Source: JAALLB01 sp017643495 (GTDB lineage: Bacteria; Pseudomonadota; Alphaproteobacteria; Rhizobiales; Rhizobiaceae). Taken from it: 64,000 nt of DNA. Position numbers and translations under genes: made by a program. A model generated the notes under the pieces. That model saw nothing but the letters and a program-made list of their open reading frames with translations. It made no database searches and was not told the origin of the DNA. Position 1 is the first letter of the stretch, and every line of letters begins with the position of its first letter. The stretch lies in assembly GCA_965216105.1 (NCBI GenBank), contig OZ244147.1, forward strand, positions 1,116,001 through 1,180,000, given 5' to 3'. Below are positions 41,219-51,320 of the stretch, in pieces.

Positions 41219-42673
41219 ATGAAGCTTGAGAAACTGGCAAACCCTTTTCTGCCCGTCTCCGGCGCCATGGAATCGCTTCTTGTCACTTCCATCACGGCCA
41301 ATTCTTCCGATGTTACAGCAGGATCCGTTTTTTTCGGATTGCCCGGGTCCAGAACTGACGGGGCAAGTTTCGTTGCGGATGCGGCCCAGGCAGGTGCTAT
41401 CGCAGCCGTGGTTTCCACTGACTCAGAGATCGACAATGCGGGCCTTCCTGTCATCAGAAGCGACAATCCGCGTGCCGCCCTTGCACATGCAGCCGCACTT
41501 TTTTTCGACAACCAGCCGGAAACAATGGCTGCGGTTACCGGAACAGCAGGCAAGACGTCGGTGGCCACTTTCCTGAGACAGATATGGGAAATGGATGGCA
41601 AGGCCGCAGCCAGTCTCGGGACCACTGGTGTTGTGGCACCCGGCCGGGATGATTACGGCAACCTGACCACGCCAGATCCGGTATCCCTGCATTCGCTGCT
41701 TGCGGAACTGGCAGATGACGGGGTCACTCATGCCTCAATGGAGGCTTCTTCGCACGGCCTTGACCAGCACCGGCTCGACGGGGTTCGGCTGGCCGCTGCC
41801 GGGTTTACCAATCTTGGCCGGGACCACATGGATTATCATCCTACGGTTGAGGCCTATCTGGATGCCAAGCTGAGATTGTTCCGGGACCTGCTGGAGCCGG
41901 GCGCTCCGGCTGTGATATTTTCCGATGACCCGTTTTCGGAAGCTGCCATTGAGGCGGCCCGGGAGCATGGTTGCGATGTGCGCACCGTTGGCCGCAAGGG
42001 TGAATTCATCACGCTCAAGAAAGTCGAGCACCTGCAGTTCAGCCAATCGGTGGAATTGCAGCACAGGGACAGCCACCACATCATCAATTTCCCGCTTGCC
42101 GGGGATTTCCAGATTGCGAACGGGCTTGTTGCTGCGGGATTGGCGATTTCCACCGGTGTGGAGCCTGACAAGACTTTCCGGGCACTGGAAAAACTCAAGG
42201 GCGCTTCCGGCAGGCTGGAATTGGTAGGCCGCATGGAAAACGGTGCGCCTGCCTATGTCGATTATGCCCACAAACCGGATGCGCTTGAAAACGTGCTTCA
42301 GTCGCTGAGGCCGTTCTGCACCGGGCGGATTGTTGTTGTGTTTGGTTGCGGCGGCGACCGGGATGCAGGCAAGCGACCGCTGATGGGTGAGATAGCCGAA
42401 CGGTTGTCGGATATTGCAATTGTCACCGATGACAATCCCCGGTCGGAGGATCCGTCATCGATTCGTGCGGAAATCATGGCCGCATGCAAGAGTGGTATTG
42501 AAATTGCTGACCGTGCAGAAGCCATCCACCATGCCTGTTCCCTGCTGCAAGAAGGGGATTGCGTTGTGGTGGCCGGAAAGGGGCATGAGCCGGGCCAGAT
42601 TGTTGGCGACAAAGTCCTGCCATTCTCTGATCATGAAGTGTTGCGCAATGCAATCAGCGGGAAGGCAACATGA
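41219..42673 (+). CDS. murE: UDP-MurNAc-tripeptide ligase (meso-DAP adding)
   Basis: A 484-residue ATP-dependent ligase that adds the third amino acid to UDP-MurNAc-L-Ala-D-Glu. The ATP loop TGTAGKTSVATFLRQ is intact, and D405-N-P-R408 (TDDNPRSEDP) is the pocket motif specific for meso-diaminopimelate, so the peptidoglycan is of the DAP type. A GTG at 41210 is in frame three codons upstream and has a better purine stretch before it (GGGGCCGGAA), so the start could be there. Overlaps murF by ATGA. Confidence 0.95.
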   Translation: MKLEKLANPFLPVSGAMESLLVTSITANSSDVTAGSVFFGLPGSRTDGASFVADAAQAGAIAAVVSTDSEIDNAGLPVIRSDNPRAALAHAAALFFDNQPETMAAVTGTAGKTSVATFLRQIWEMDGKAAASLGTTGVVAPGRDDYGNLTTPDPVSLHSLLAELADDGVTHASMEASSHGLDQHRLDGVRLAAAGFTNLGRDHMDYHPTVEAYLDAKLRLFRDLLEPGAPAVIFSDDPFSEAAIEAAREHGCDVRTVGRKGEFITLKKVEHLQFSQSVELQHRDSHHIINFPLAGDFQIANGLVAAGLAISTGVEPDKTFRALEKLKGASGRLELVGRMENGAPAYVDYAHKPDALENVLQSLRPFCTGRIVVVFGCGGDRDAGKRPLMGEIAERLSDIAIVTDDNPRSEDPSSIRAEIMAACKSGIEIADRAEAIHHACSLLQEGDCVVVAGKGHEPGQIVGDKVLPFSDHEVLRNAISGKAT

Positions 42674-44070
42674 ATTATCTTTGGGAGACAGATACGTTTC
42701 TGGCCGCAACTGGCGGTCGACCTGTCGGCGAACTGCCCGAGGGCATTACAGGCATATCGATTGACACCCGCACACTGAAACCGGGCGAGGCATTCTTCGC
42801 CATCAAGGGTGACAAGTTTGACGGGCACAATTTTCTGGTTGCTGCCATGAAAGCCGGGGCCGCTTTTGCCGTCGTTGATGAAAGCAAGCTTGTTTCGCTC
42901 GGAAGCCTGACCTTGCCGCTTGTGGTGGTGCGTGATGTTATGGGTTCAATGCGCAGGCTTGCCGAACTTGCGCGTGTCCGCTCCAAGGCCCAGATCATTG
43001 CGGTGACCGGAAGTGTGGGCAAAACCACAACCAAGGAAATGTTGCGCACGGTTCTTTCTGCAAGTGGTGCGGTTCATGCATCGGCAGCTTCTTTCAACAA
43101 TCACTGGGGAGTGCCGCTTACACTCGCACGGATGCCTGCAAATACCCGCTTCGGGGTGTTTGAAATCGGCATGAACCACGCCGGGGAAATCACACCACTT
43201 GTGAAACTGGTGAGACCTCATATTGCGATGATCATGAATATTGCAGCTGCGCATATCGGATCATTTGAAACCATTGATGATATCGCCCGGGCAAAGGCGG
43301 AAATCTTTTCCGGGGTTGTGCCGGGTGGATACGGGGTGATCAATCATGATGACCGTCGCTACCCGTTGCTCAAAACACTGGCAGAAACTGCAGAAATCGA
43401 TCACCTGCTGAGCTTTGGGGAAAAGCGCGGTTCGGATTTCTGGTTGCGGGAAATCGAGCCGACTGACGAAGGATCAAGGATTTCGACACGGTTGCGCGGT
43501 GTTGATGTCGAGATCGAGATCGGGGTGCGTGGGCATCACATGGCAATGAATGCGGCTGCAGTGCTTGGAGTGGCCAGCCTTGCCGGGGCAGATATCGTCA
43601 AGACGCGGGAGGCGTTCAAGCGCGTTGTGGCCACTGACGGTCGCGGCACGATCTATCACAAGGGTGGATCAGGTGCGATGGGAATAAGCATCATTGACGA
43701 AAGCTACAATGCCAATCCGGCATCGATGGAAGCTGCCCTCGACGTTCTCGCAAATTTCGACAGTGTGCGTACCAAGAGGCGCATTGCGGTGCTTGGCGAC
43801 ATGCTGGAGCTTGGAAAACAGTCCAAAAAGCTTCATGAAGGCTTGGCAAAGCCCATTTCAGCGGCCAAAACAGACTTGGTTTACCTGGTTGGTCCTGAAA
43901 TGGAGCACCTGGCCCGGATATTGCCCAAGGAACGGATTGGCGGGCATTATACCGATACGTCCAGACTGGTAGAGGATCTGCGTACGATCATGAAACCCGG
44001 TGATGTGTTGATGTTCAAGGCATCAAACCGGATGAATTTTTCCAAGGTCATTCAGGACCTGCTTGAGTAA
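42670..44070 (+). CDS. murF: UDP-MurNAc-pentapeptide synthase (D-Ala-D-Ala adding)
   Basis: A 466-residue Mur ligase that adds D-Ala-D-Ala to the tripeptide precursor. Markers are the N-terminal SIDTRTLKPGEAFFAIKG, the ATP loop TGSVGKTTTKEML, the EIGMNHAGEI segment and DESYNANPASMEAAL near residue 344. Its ATG overlaps the murE stop (ATGA). It uses the product of Ddl, encoded further downstream in the same cluster. Confidence 0.96.
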   Translation: MNYLWETDTFLAATGGRPVGELPEGITGISIDTRTLKPGEAFFAIKGDKFDGHNFLVAAMKAGAAFAVVDESKLVSLGSLTLPLVVVRDVMGSMRRLAELARVRSKAQIIAVTGSVGKTTTKEMLRTVLSASGAVHASAASFNNHWGVPLTLARMPANTRFGVFEIGMNHAGEITPLVKLVRPHIAMIMNIAAAHIGSFETIDDIARAKAEIFSGVVPGGYGVINHDDRRYPLLKTLAETAEIDHLLSFGEKRGSDFWLREIEPTDEGSRISTRLRGVDVEIEIGVRGHHMAMNAAAVLGVASLAGADIVKTREAFKRVVATDGRGTIYHKGGSGAMGISIIDESYNANPASMEAALDVLANFDSVRTKRRIAVLGDMLELGKQSKKLHEGLAKPISAAKTDLVYLVGPEMEHLARILPKERIGGHYTDTSRLVEDLRTIMKPGDVLMFKASNRMNFSKVIQDLLE

Positions 44071-44109
44071 ATTACTGCCGCGGGGGTGTGCGGCCAAGGG
44101 GATTAAATC

Positions 44110-45195
44110 ATGTTGCATTATCTCGGGCAGGAGTTGTCGTCCGACATCTCGGTCCTGAACATTTTCCGCTATATTACCTTTCGCACCGGCGCGGCACTTA
44201 TAACATCGGCCCTGCTGGTGTTTTTGTTTGGGCCGGCGATTATCCAGAGCCTTAAAATCCGTCAGGGCAAGGGCCAGCCCATCCGCGCGGATGGGCCAGA
44301 AAGCCATTTCCTGAAAGCAGGAACCCCGACCATGGGCGGCCTCATAATCCTGAGCGGAATGCTTGCCTCATCGTTGTTGTGGGCAAATCTCACAAGTGTT
44401 TATGTGTGGGTTGTCCTGCTTGTCACGCTGGGCTTTGGCGCAATCGGCTTTTATGACGATTACCTGAAAGTCACCGCAGCAAGCCACAAGGGGTTTTCCG
44501 GGAAGGCCAGGCTTGGCCTTGAGGCACTGATTGCAGGCGCGGCCTGTTATGCCATCATGGTAACGGGTGAAGAACCGTTCTCTTCTTCCCTGGCATTTCC
44601 CTTTTTCAAGGACTTGTTGCTTGACCTTGGGTTTTTCTTTGTGGTGTTCGGCGCGTTTGTGATTGTGGGGGCAGGCAATGCCGTGAACCTGACAGATGGC
44701 CTGGACGGTCTGGCGATTGTGCCGGTGATGATTGCAGCCGCTTCCTTCGGTGTGATCGCCTACCTGTCCGGTAACGCCATTTTTGCAGGATACCTCCAGA
44801 TCAATTTTGTTCCGGGTACGGGCGAGGTCGCTGTACTCTGCGGAGCAGTGATCGGGGCAGGACTGGGGTTCCTGTGGTTCAATGCGCCGCCAGCAGCCAT
44901 TTTCATGGGTGACACGGGATCGCTCGCACTTGGTGGCATGATTGGTGCGGTTGCCGTGGCAACAAAACACGAGATCGTTCTGGTCATCATTGGCGGATTG
45001 TTTGTGATGGAGGCGCTTTCGGTGATCATACAGGTCTTTTCCTACAAGATGACCGGCAAGCGCGTGTTCAGGATGGCTCCTATTCACCACCACTTCGAGA
45101 AAAAGGGCTGGACAGAAAGCCAGGTGGTCATCCGTTTCTGGATCATCGCGGTGATGCTGGCGCTGGTCGGCCTTTCGACACTCAAAATTCGCTAG
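44110..45195 (+). CDS. mraY: Phospho-MurNAc-pentapeptide translocase MraY
   Basis: A 361-residue integral membrane enzyme with ten predicted helices. It moves phospho-MurNAc-pentapeptide onto undecaprenyl phosphate to make lipid I. Diagnostic parts are GTPTMGGLIIL, the metal-binding FYDDYLK, NAVNLTDGLDGLA and FRMAPIHHHFEKKGW. It lies 39 bp after murF and 7 bp before murD. Confidence 0.97.
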   Translation: MLHYLGQELSSDISVLNIFRYITFRTGAALITSALLVFLFGPAIIQSLKIRQGKGQPIRADGPESHFLKAGTPTMGGLIILSGMLASSLLWANLTSVYVWVVLLVTLGFGAIGFYDDYLKVTAASHKGFSGKARLGLEALIAGAACYAIMVTGEEPFSSSLAFPFFKDLLLDLGFFFVVFGAFVIVGAGNAVNLTDGLDGLAIVPVMIAAASFGVIAYLSGNAIFAGYLQINFVPGTGEVAVLCGAVIGAGLGFLWFNAPPAAIFMGDTGSLALGGMIGAVAVATKHEIVLVIIGGLFVMEALSVIIQVFSYKMTGKRVFRMAPIHHHFEKKGWTESQVVIRFWIIAVMLALVGLSTLKIR

Positions 45196-45202
45196 GCGTC
45201 AC

Positions 45203-46591
45203 ATGATCCCGGTTACTTCCAGAAAAGGGCAAAGGCTGGCGCTCTTCGGGTTGGGCGGGTCAGGCATGGTGACCGCCGAGGCGCTGGTGGCGGGCGGCGC
45301 CGAAGTAACGGCGTTTGACGATAACCCCGGGCGTGTTTCACAAGCCCAGGAAAAGGGTATTCCGACAGGTGACCTGCGTGAAATCGATTTTTCCGGGCTT
45401 GATGCACTGGTGCTCTCTCCGGGGGTGCCCCTTACCCATCCCAAACCGCACTGGACGGTAGAACTTGCACACAATGCCGGAATACCGGTGATCGGTGATG
45501 TTGGTCTCTTTGCCGAAGAACGCCGTGCCAGGGCACCAGCTTCCCGGTTTATTGCGATCACCGGCACTAATGGCAAATCCACAACAACCGCTCTTGTTTC
45601 CCACATGCTGACACATGCGGGGCTTGATGTGCAGATGGGAGGGAATATCGGCCGGGCGGTACTTTCGCTCGACGATTTTGCAGATGGCAGGGTGTATGTG
45701 GTGGAGTGTTCTTCCTACCAGATTGATCTGGCTCCGGGGCTTGATCCTACAATCGGATTGCTCCTCAATCTTGCGCCAGACCATCTCGACCGGCATGGCA
45801 CGATGGAGCGCTATGCTGCCATCAAGGCGCGACTGGTTGAACAGTCTGACCATGCAATTATCGGTATGGATGACAGGCATACCCTCAGGATTGCCGAATC
45901 CATCGATCCCGACAAGCTGATGAAGATTTCCGTAAGGGATGAGCTTGCCAACGGCATTCATGCCGAGGGAGAAACGATAGTGCTCTCGGTGAACGGGAGC
46001 CGCAGAAAGCTTGCCAGCGTGGCGGGTGTCACTTCCCTGAGGGGACGTCACAACCTGCAGAATGCAGCGATGGCTGTGGCTGTTTGCAGATTGTCCGGAG
46101 TTGATGAAGCGCAAATTCAGGCTGGGCTGGAAACATTTCCGGGGCTTGCACACAGAATGGAAGTTATAGGCAGTGTGCGGGATGTGCTATTTATAAATGA
46201 TTCGAAGGGTACGAATGCCGACGCTGCGGCCATGGCGCTTGCCAGCTTCAGGCATGTTTACTGGATTGCAGGCGGACTTGCCAAAGAAGGAGGAATTGAG
46301 CCTCTGCGTCCATACTTTGGTAACATAGTTAAAGCATATTTAATCGGTGAGGCGGCACCGGAGTTTGCAGCAACGCTTGGTTCGGAAGTGGCTTACGAGA
46401 TTACCGAAACGCTGGATGTTGCGGTGCAGCGTGCTGCAACAGATGCTTCAGCAGATGGAAAGGGAGTGGTCCTGCTGTCACCCGCGTGTGCCAGCTTCGA
46501 CCAGTTTGCCAATTTTGAGGTGCGCGGAGACAGTTTTCGGAAAGCGGTTCTCGAACTGCCGGAATTTGTTGCGTACGGGGAGACACTCTAA
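45203..46591 (+). CDS. murD: UDP-MurNAc-L-alanine:D-glutamate ligase
   Basis: A 462-residue Mur ligase. It has a Rossmann-like N-terminal domain (LALFGLGGSGMVTAEAL), the ATP loop TGTNGKSTTTALVSHML at about residues 117-133, SSYQIDLAPGL, the HRMEVIG element and FINDSKGTNADAA, all typical of MurD. It adds D-glutamate to UDP-MurNAc-L-Ala in the cytoplasm. Its TAA stop shares one base with the ftsW ATG (TAATG). Confidence 0.96.
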   Translation: MIPVTSRKGQRLALFGLGGSGMVTAEALVAGGAEVTAFDDNPGRVSQAQEKGIPTGDLREIDFSGLDALVLSPGVPLTHPKPHWTVELAHNAGIPVIGDVGLFAEERRARAPASRFIAITGTNGKSTTTALVSHMLTHAGLDVQMGGNIGRAVLSLDDFADGRVYVVECSSYQIDLAPGLDPTIGLLLNLAPDHLDRHGTMERYAAIKARLVEQSDHAIIGMDDRHTLRIAESIDPDKLMKISVRDELANGIHAEGETIVLSVNGSRRKLASVAGVTSLRGRHNLQNAAMAVAVCRLSGVDEAQIQAGLETFPGLAHRMEVIGSVRDVLFINDSKGTNADAAAMALASFRHVYWIAGGLAKEGGIEPLRPYFGNIVKAYLIGEAAPEFAATLGSEVAYEITETLDVAVQRAATDASADGKGVVLLSPACASFDQFANFEVRGDSFRKAVLELPEFVAYGETL

Positions 46592-47745
46592 TGGTTAGTC
46601 GGGCGGACAAAAGCCTGTTGGCAGAATGGTGGCGCACGGTGGACAAGCCATTGCTGACGGCATTCCTGCTGCTCATGCTGTTCGGCCTGCTGATGTCGTT
46701 TGCCGGGAGTCCTCCTGTTGCAGAACGCATAGGACTTGACGAGTTTCACTTCATCAAACGCCACATGATCTTTCTGGTGCCGGCGCTTGCCATTTTCCTG
46801 ATCTGTTCAATGTTGACCCCGCAGCAGGTGCGTCGTGCTGCATTCCTGCTTTTTGCCATATCCATCATCATGTTGATCGCCACCCTCTTTGTAGGCTCGG
46901 AGGCCAAGGGGTCGAGGCGGTGGATTTATCTGGCCGGATTTACGCTGCAGCCTTCCGAATTCGTAAAACCTGCATTTGCCGTTATCACCGCATGGCTGTT
47001 TGCTGAAAACTCCCGCCGGCCTGACATTCCGGGAAGCCTGTTCTCCATTATCCTGCTGGGGATCGTATGCGCATTGTTGATCGTACAGCCGGATTTTGGT
47101 CAGACCATGCTGATTGCCGCAGTCTGGGGCGTGCTGTTTTTCATGGCAGGCATGTCCTGGTTGTGGATTGCGGCGCTTGGCTCGATTGCAGTAACGGGGA
47201 TGATCAGCGCCTACGTTTTCTTTGACCACGTTGCTGCCCGTATCAACCGCTTCCTGACCGGTGAAGGAGACAATTTTCAGGTCAATACCGGACTTGAGGC
47301 AATCATCAATGGCGGCTGGCTTGGCCAGGGCCCCGGTGAAGGAACTGTCAAGAAAACCCTGCCGGACAGTCATACCGACTTTTCGTTTGCTGTCGCAGCG
47401 GAAGAGTTTGGTATCATAGCGTGCATGTTGCTGGTTGGCCTGTTTGCTTTTGTTGTACTGAGGGGCCTCCACAAGTCACTTGAAGAGAAAGATGCCTATG
47501 TACGGATGGCCTCTTCCGGACTTGTGCTTTTGTTCGGTTTCCAGTCGATCATCAATATCGGGGTCAACCTGAAACTCCTGCCTGCCAAGGGCATGACGCT
47601 GCCGTTCATTTCCTACGGTGGTTCATCAATGCTGGCCATGGCGATCGGAATGGGTTTCCTTCTGGCACTTACCCGTTCACGCCCGGAGAGCAGGCAAAGT
47701 CCGGTTATCGGTTTCAACCTGCAATCCGTATATTCCTTAAAGTAA
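46591..47745 (+). CDS. ftsW: Septal peptidoglycan glycosyltransferase FtsW
   Basis: A 384-residue SEDS-family polymerase with about ten membrane helices. It polymerises lipid II at the septum together with FtsI. SEDS landmarks are GSEAKGSRRWIYLAGFTLQPSEFVKP, the IVQPDFGQTM segment with the essential Asp, and PAKGMTLPFISYGGSSMLA near the C-terminus. The start overlaps the murD stop. Confidence 0.96.
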   Translation: MVSRADKSLLAEWWRTVDKPLLTAFLLLMLFGLLMSFAGSPPVAERIGLDEFHFIKRHMIFLVPALAIFLICSMLTPQQVRRAAFLLFAISIIMLIATLFVGSEAKGSRRWIYLAGFTLQPSEFVKPAFAVITAWLFAENSRRPDIPGSLFSIILLGIVCALLIVQPDFGQTMLIAAVWGVLFFMAGMSWLWIAALGSIAVTGMISAYVFFDHVAARINRFLTGEGDNFQVNTGLEAIINGGWLGQGPGEGTVKKTLPDSHTDFSFAVAAEEFGIIACMLLVGLFAFVVLRGLHKSLEEKDAYVRMASSGLVLLFGFQSIINIGVNLKLLPAKGMTLPFISYGGSSMLAMAIGMGFLLALTRSRPESRQSPVIGFNLQSVYSLK

Positions 47746-47764
47746 TTTTCGTTAGCGAGCATTC

Positions 47765-48862
47765 ATGGACAAGGGACTGGTTCTTTTATGTGCAGGTGGC
47801 ACGGGTGGCCACCTGTTTCCTGCAGAAGCCGTGGCGCACGAGCTGGTAAGCAGGGGATACCGGGTACATCTTGCTGCGGATCACCGGGTTGAGCGTTTTG
47901 CAGAAAATTTCCCTGCCGAGAAAATTCACCAGATCCGTTCTGCAACACTAGGTTCAAAAAACCCGGTGGCGATTGCAAAAACAGTCCTCGCACTGGTCTC
48001 CGGCTATGCGCAAAGCCGCAAACTGCTCAAGCAATTGAACCCGGTTGCAGTGGCAGGCTTTGGCGGATATCCGACCGTTCCCCCTTTGCTGGCAGCTTCG
48101 ATGGCAGGCATTCCCACGCTCATCCATGAGGCGAATGCGGTGCTTGGACGCGCAAACCGCATGCTCAGCCGCCGTGTTTCAAAAGTGGCCATGGGTTTTG
48201 GTGAGGCAAACCCTGTTGGAGGCAAGGCAATCATCGTTACTGGCAATCCGGTGCGTCCGGCTATCCTTGCAGCATCACAAAAACCGTTTCCGGACAGGGC
48301 GGCAACCGACCGCTTCAATCTTCTTGTGTTTGGCGGCAGTCAGGGTGCTGCCTTTTTCGGCGACGTGGTTCCAAAAGCCATCGCAATTCTGCCTCAACAG
48401 ACGCGGGAACTTCTCCATGTCGTTCAGCAAGCCCGGCCCGAAGACAAGGAACAGGTCATGGCAGCCTATCGGAAATTGGGTGTACAGGCGATTGTTGACA
48501 GTTTCTTCGGGGACATGGCGAGCCTTCTTTCTGATGCCCATTTTGTCGTCTCCAGGGCTGGGGCCTCGACCGTCAGTGAGTTGGCCGTGGTAGGGCGGCC
48601 CGCAATACTGGTTCCCTATCCCCATGCACTGGATCATGATCAGGCGGCCAATGCCGAACTCATGGCCAGAGCCGGTGGTGTCTCGATTGAACCACAGGCC
48701 GGTCTGACACCGGAAAGGCTGGCAGCAGCAATTTCGGAAATGGTTGCCGATCCGAAAAAACTTGCGATTGCCGCAGAAAATGCCAAAAAGACCGGCAAAC
48801 CGGACGCGACCGGCGAGCTGGCCGGAATGATCGAGCAGCTTGCACTTCAGCGCAGCACATAA
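47765..48862 (+). CDS. murG: Lipid II synthase MurG
   Basis: A 365-residue GT28 glycosyltransferase of two Rossmann domains, associated with the inner face of the membrane. It transfers GlcNAc from UDP-GlcNAc to lipid I. The Gly-rich CAGGTGGHLFPA starts at about residue 9, GFGGYPTVPPLLAA and HEANAVLGRANRML follow, and the second domain has VFGGSQGA and SRAGASTVSELA with PYPHALDHDQAANA, the UDP-GlcNAc site. It lies 19 bp after ftsW. Confidence 0.97.
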   Translation: MDKGLVLLCAGGTGGHLFPAEAVAHELVSRGYRVHLAADHRVERFAENFPAEKIHQIRSATLGSKNPVAIAKTVLALVSGYAQSRKLLKQLNPVAVAGFGGYPTVPPLLAASMAGIPTLIHEANAVLGRANRMLSRRVSKVAMGFGEANPVGGKAIIVTGNPVRPAILAASQKPFPDRAATDRFNLLVFGGSQGAAFFGDVVPKAIAILPQQTRELLHVVQQARPEDKEQVMAAYRKLGVQAIVDSFFGDMASLLSDAHFVVSRAGASTVSELAVVGRPAILVPYPHALDHDQAANAELMARAGGVSIEPQAGLTPERLAAAISEMVADPKKLAIAAENAKKTGKPDATGELAGMIEQLALQRST

Positions 48863-48879
48863 TTTCAGGAACGAACAAC

Positions 48880-50289
48880 ATGAAGATGCCCGAAAAAATC
48901 GGAATGGTTCATTTTATCGGCATAGGCGGTATCGGCATGAGCGGTATCGCCGAAGTGCTGCACAATCTTGGCTATGATGTGCAGGGTTCTGACCAGAATG
49001 ACGGCGCAAACGTCCAGAGATTGCGGGACAAGGGAATAGAGGTTCACATCGGACACCGGCCCGAGAACCTGGGTGATTCCGAGGTTGTCGTGGCGTCCAG
49101 CGCCATTCGTCAGGACAACCCGGAGCGGGTTGAAGCCAGGCGCCGGAACCTGCCTCTGGTGCGCCGGGCGGAGATGCTTGCAGAACTGATGCGTTTCAGG
49201 AAGTCGATAGCAATCGGGGGAACGCACGGCAAAACTACCACGACGACAATGGTAAGCAGCCTGCTGATTGCGGGCGGTCTTGATCCAACGGTCATCAATG
49301 GCGGCATAATCAATGACTGGGGCACCAATGCCCGGATGGGAGACGGAGAATGGATGGTTGTCGAGGCTGATGAGTCCGACGGAACCTTCCTGCGTCTTCC
49401 GGCAGATGTGGCGGTTGTTACCAACATAGACCCGGAACATCTTGATCATTACGGGACCTATGATGCGGTCAAGGACGCTTTCACACAGTTTGTCGAAAAC
49501 GTTCCGTTTTACGGGTTTGGCGTCATGTGTCTCGATCATCCCGAGGTGCAGGCCCAGGTTGCGAAAATTACTGATCGCCGGGTTGTAACCTACGGTGAAA
49601 ACCGTCAGGCGGATGTACGGTTTTTCGATGTGAGTGCTGATGGGGCAAGTTCCCGGTTTTCCGTTGATGTAAGGGATCGAAAGACCGGAAAAGTCACACG
49701 TATCGAGAAACTTGTTCTGCCAATGCCGGGACTTCACAACGTATCAAATGCAACGGCTGCAATTGCCGTTGCCCTCGAATTGGGCGTCAGCCACGAGGAT
49801 GTCCGCAAGGGGCTGTCCTCTTTCGGCGGGGTGCGTCGGCGCTTTACGCATACCGGAAGCTGGAAGGGCGTGGAGATTTTCGATGACTACGCCCATCATC
49901 CGGTTGAGATCAAGGCGGTTCTTTCAGCTGCCCGAGAAGCGGCAAGTGGCAAGGTGATCGCCGTCAAGCAACCGCATCGTTACTCGCGTTTGCAAAACCT
50001 GTTTGGCGATTTCTGCGCCTGTTTCAACGATGCGGATGAGGTGCTGGTCGCACCTGTTTATGCAGCAGGAGAAGACCCGATAGAGGGGTTTGACGCGGAA
50101 TCCCTGGCTGCCGGTCTGCTTTCCGGAGGGCATCGCAGTGCTGTTGCCGTGTCCGGCCCCGAAGTGCTGGCCGACAGGATTGCTTTGTTGGCGGAACCTG
50201 GCGATTATGTGATCTTCCTTGGTGCCGGCAACATTACCCAATGGGCACATGCCCTGCCGGGTGAACTTGAAGCGCTCGGTGCCAAGTAA
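48880..50289 (+). CDS. murC: UDP-MurNAc:L-alanine ligase MurC
   Basis: A 469-residue Mur ligase catalysing the first peptide addition. MVHFIGIGGIGMSGIAEVL near the N-terminus binds UDP, the ATP loop is GGTHGKTTTTTMV at about residues 110-122, and VVEADESDGTFLRLP, NIDPEHLDHYG and DDYAHHPVEIKA are family segments. It is 17 bp after murG, and its TAA shares a base with the murB ATG. Confidence 0.97.
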   Translation: MKMPEKIGMVHFIGIGGIGMSGIAEVLHNLGYDVQGSDQNDGANVQRLRDKGIEVHIGHRPENLGDSEVVVASSAIRQDNPERVEARRRNLPLVRRAEMLAELMRFRKSIAIGGTHGKTTTTTMVSSLLIAGGLDPTVINGGIINDWGTNARMGDGEWMVVEADESDGTFLRLPADVAVVTNIDPEHLDHYGTYDAVKDAFTQFVENVPFYGFGVMCLDHPEVQAQVAKITDRRVVTYGENRQADVRFFDVSADGASSRFSVDVRDRKTGKVTRIEKLVLPMPGLHNVSNATAAIAVALELGVSHEDVRKGLSSFGGVRRRFTHTGSWKGVEIFDDYAHHPVEIKAVLSAAREAASGKVIAVKQPHRYSRLQNLFGDFCACFNDADEVLVAPVYAAGEDPIEGFDAESLAAGLLSGGHRSAVAVSGPEVLADRIALLAEPGDYVIFLGAGNITQWAHALPGELEALGAK

Positions 50290-51212
50290 TGTCGGGTGAA
50301 ACGCTCCTCAAGAAACTGGAATCAAACCTTGAAGGGGTGAGGGGGCGTCTTACGCCGGATGCCCCGATGTCCAGGTTTACCTGGTTTCAGGTAGGGGGAC
50401 CGGCAGACATTCTTTTCCAGCCTGCAGACGAGGATGATCTCAGTCATTTTCTCGCACGCCTGCCCGAAGAGATTCCGGTAATGGTGGTTGGCGTCGGTTC
50501 CAACCTTCTGGTCCGGGATGGCGGAATTGAAGGTGTGGTCATCCGGTTGTCGGCAAAGGGCTTTGGTTCGGTCGAGCAAGTCTCCGACACGCGGCTTGTT
50601 TCCGGTGCAGCGGTTCCCGACAAAAGACTTGCCGGAAAAGCCCTTGAAGCCGGCCTTGGCGGTTTTGCATTCTATCACGGAATTCCCGGCGGTATTGGTG
50701 GCGCCCTGAGGATGAATGCCGGCGCGAACGGTACTGAAACCACCAACAGGGTTGTCGAGGTTCATGCAACGAACCGGCAGGGTGAGCGGCGCGTCCTGTC
50801 GCATGCGCAGATGGGGTATTCCTACAGGCATTCAGACGTTTCACCTGACCTGATTTTTACCAAAGCTGTTTTTGAAGGGTTTGAGGAAAGCGAGGCCGTC
50901 ATCCGCCAGCAGATGGATGAAGTGCAACATCATCGCGAGACAGTACAACCGGTGAAAGAGAAAACCGGTGGCTCGACCTTCAAGAACCCAGAGGGCCATT
51001 CTTCATGGAAGCTGGTGGATGAAGCTGGCATGCGGGGCTTCATGGTTGGCGGTGCACAGATGAGCGAGATGCATTGCAACTTCATGATCAATACCGGGAA
51101 TGCAACGGCAGCCGATCTTGAAAACCTCGGCGAAACAGTGCGCGAAAAGGTGCTGGCCAATTCCGGGATAGAACTTCAGTGGGAAATCAAGCGTATTGGC
51201 CGCTATGGCTGA
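50289..51212 (+). CDS. murB: UDP-N-acetylenolpyruvoylglucosamine reductase MurB
   Basis: A 307-residue FAD enzyme that makes UDP-MurNAc with NADPH. It is a type II MurB (no extra Tyr loop). FAD-binding segments are VVGVGSNLLVRDGGIEGVVIRL and GIPGGIGGALRMNAGANG; active-site regions are GYSYRHSD and GGSTFKNPEGHSSWKLVDEAG with the catalytic Ser. It ends 178 bp before ddl, the largest gap inside the cluster. Confidence 0.96.
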   Translation: MSGETLLKKLESNLEGVRGRLTPDAPMSRFTWFQVGGPADILFQPADEDDLSHFLARLPEEIPVMVVGVGSNLLVRDGGIEGVVIRLSAKGFGSVEQVSDTRLVSGAAVPDKRLAGKALEAGLGGFAFYHGIPGGIGGALRMNAGANGTETTNRVVEVHATNRQGERRVLSHAQMGYSYRHSDVSPDLIFTKAVFEGFEESEAVIRQQMDEVQHHRETVQPVKEKTGGSTFKNPEGHSSWKLVDEAGMRGFMVGGAQMSEMHCNFMINTGNATAADLENLGETVREKVLANSGIELQWEIKRIGRYG

Positions 51213-51271
51213 TACCATGCTCACCGTCTGCAACGGCGTGTTCTTCCGAAAATAACAATCCTTCGAAAATT

Positions 51272-51320
51272 GTTTACGATCCGTAAACCATTTGGGTGGC
51301 ATTTTCTTAAGAAAGGTTAA
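51272..51320. promoter_or_regulatory. Palindrome and CtrA-like half-sites upstream of ddl
   Basis: A perfect 17-bp palindrome GTTTACGATCCGTAAAC (7-bp arms, 51272-51288) is followed 18 bp later by TTAA-N6-TTAAC (51307-51321). The second is one base short of the N7 spacing of a CtrA box. Both lie in the 178-bp murB-ddl gap, the natural place for a promoter driving ddl-ftsQ-ftsA-ftsZ. No T-tract follows the palindrome, so it is not a standard terminator. Confidence 0.4.
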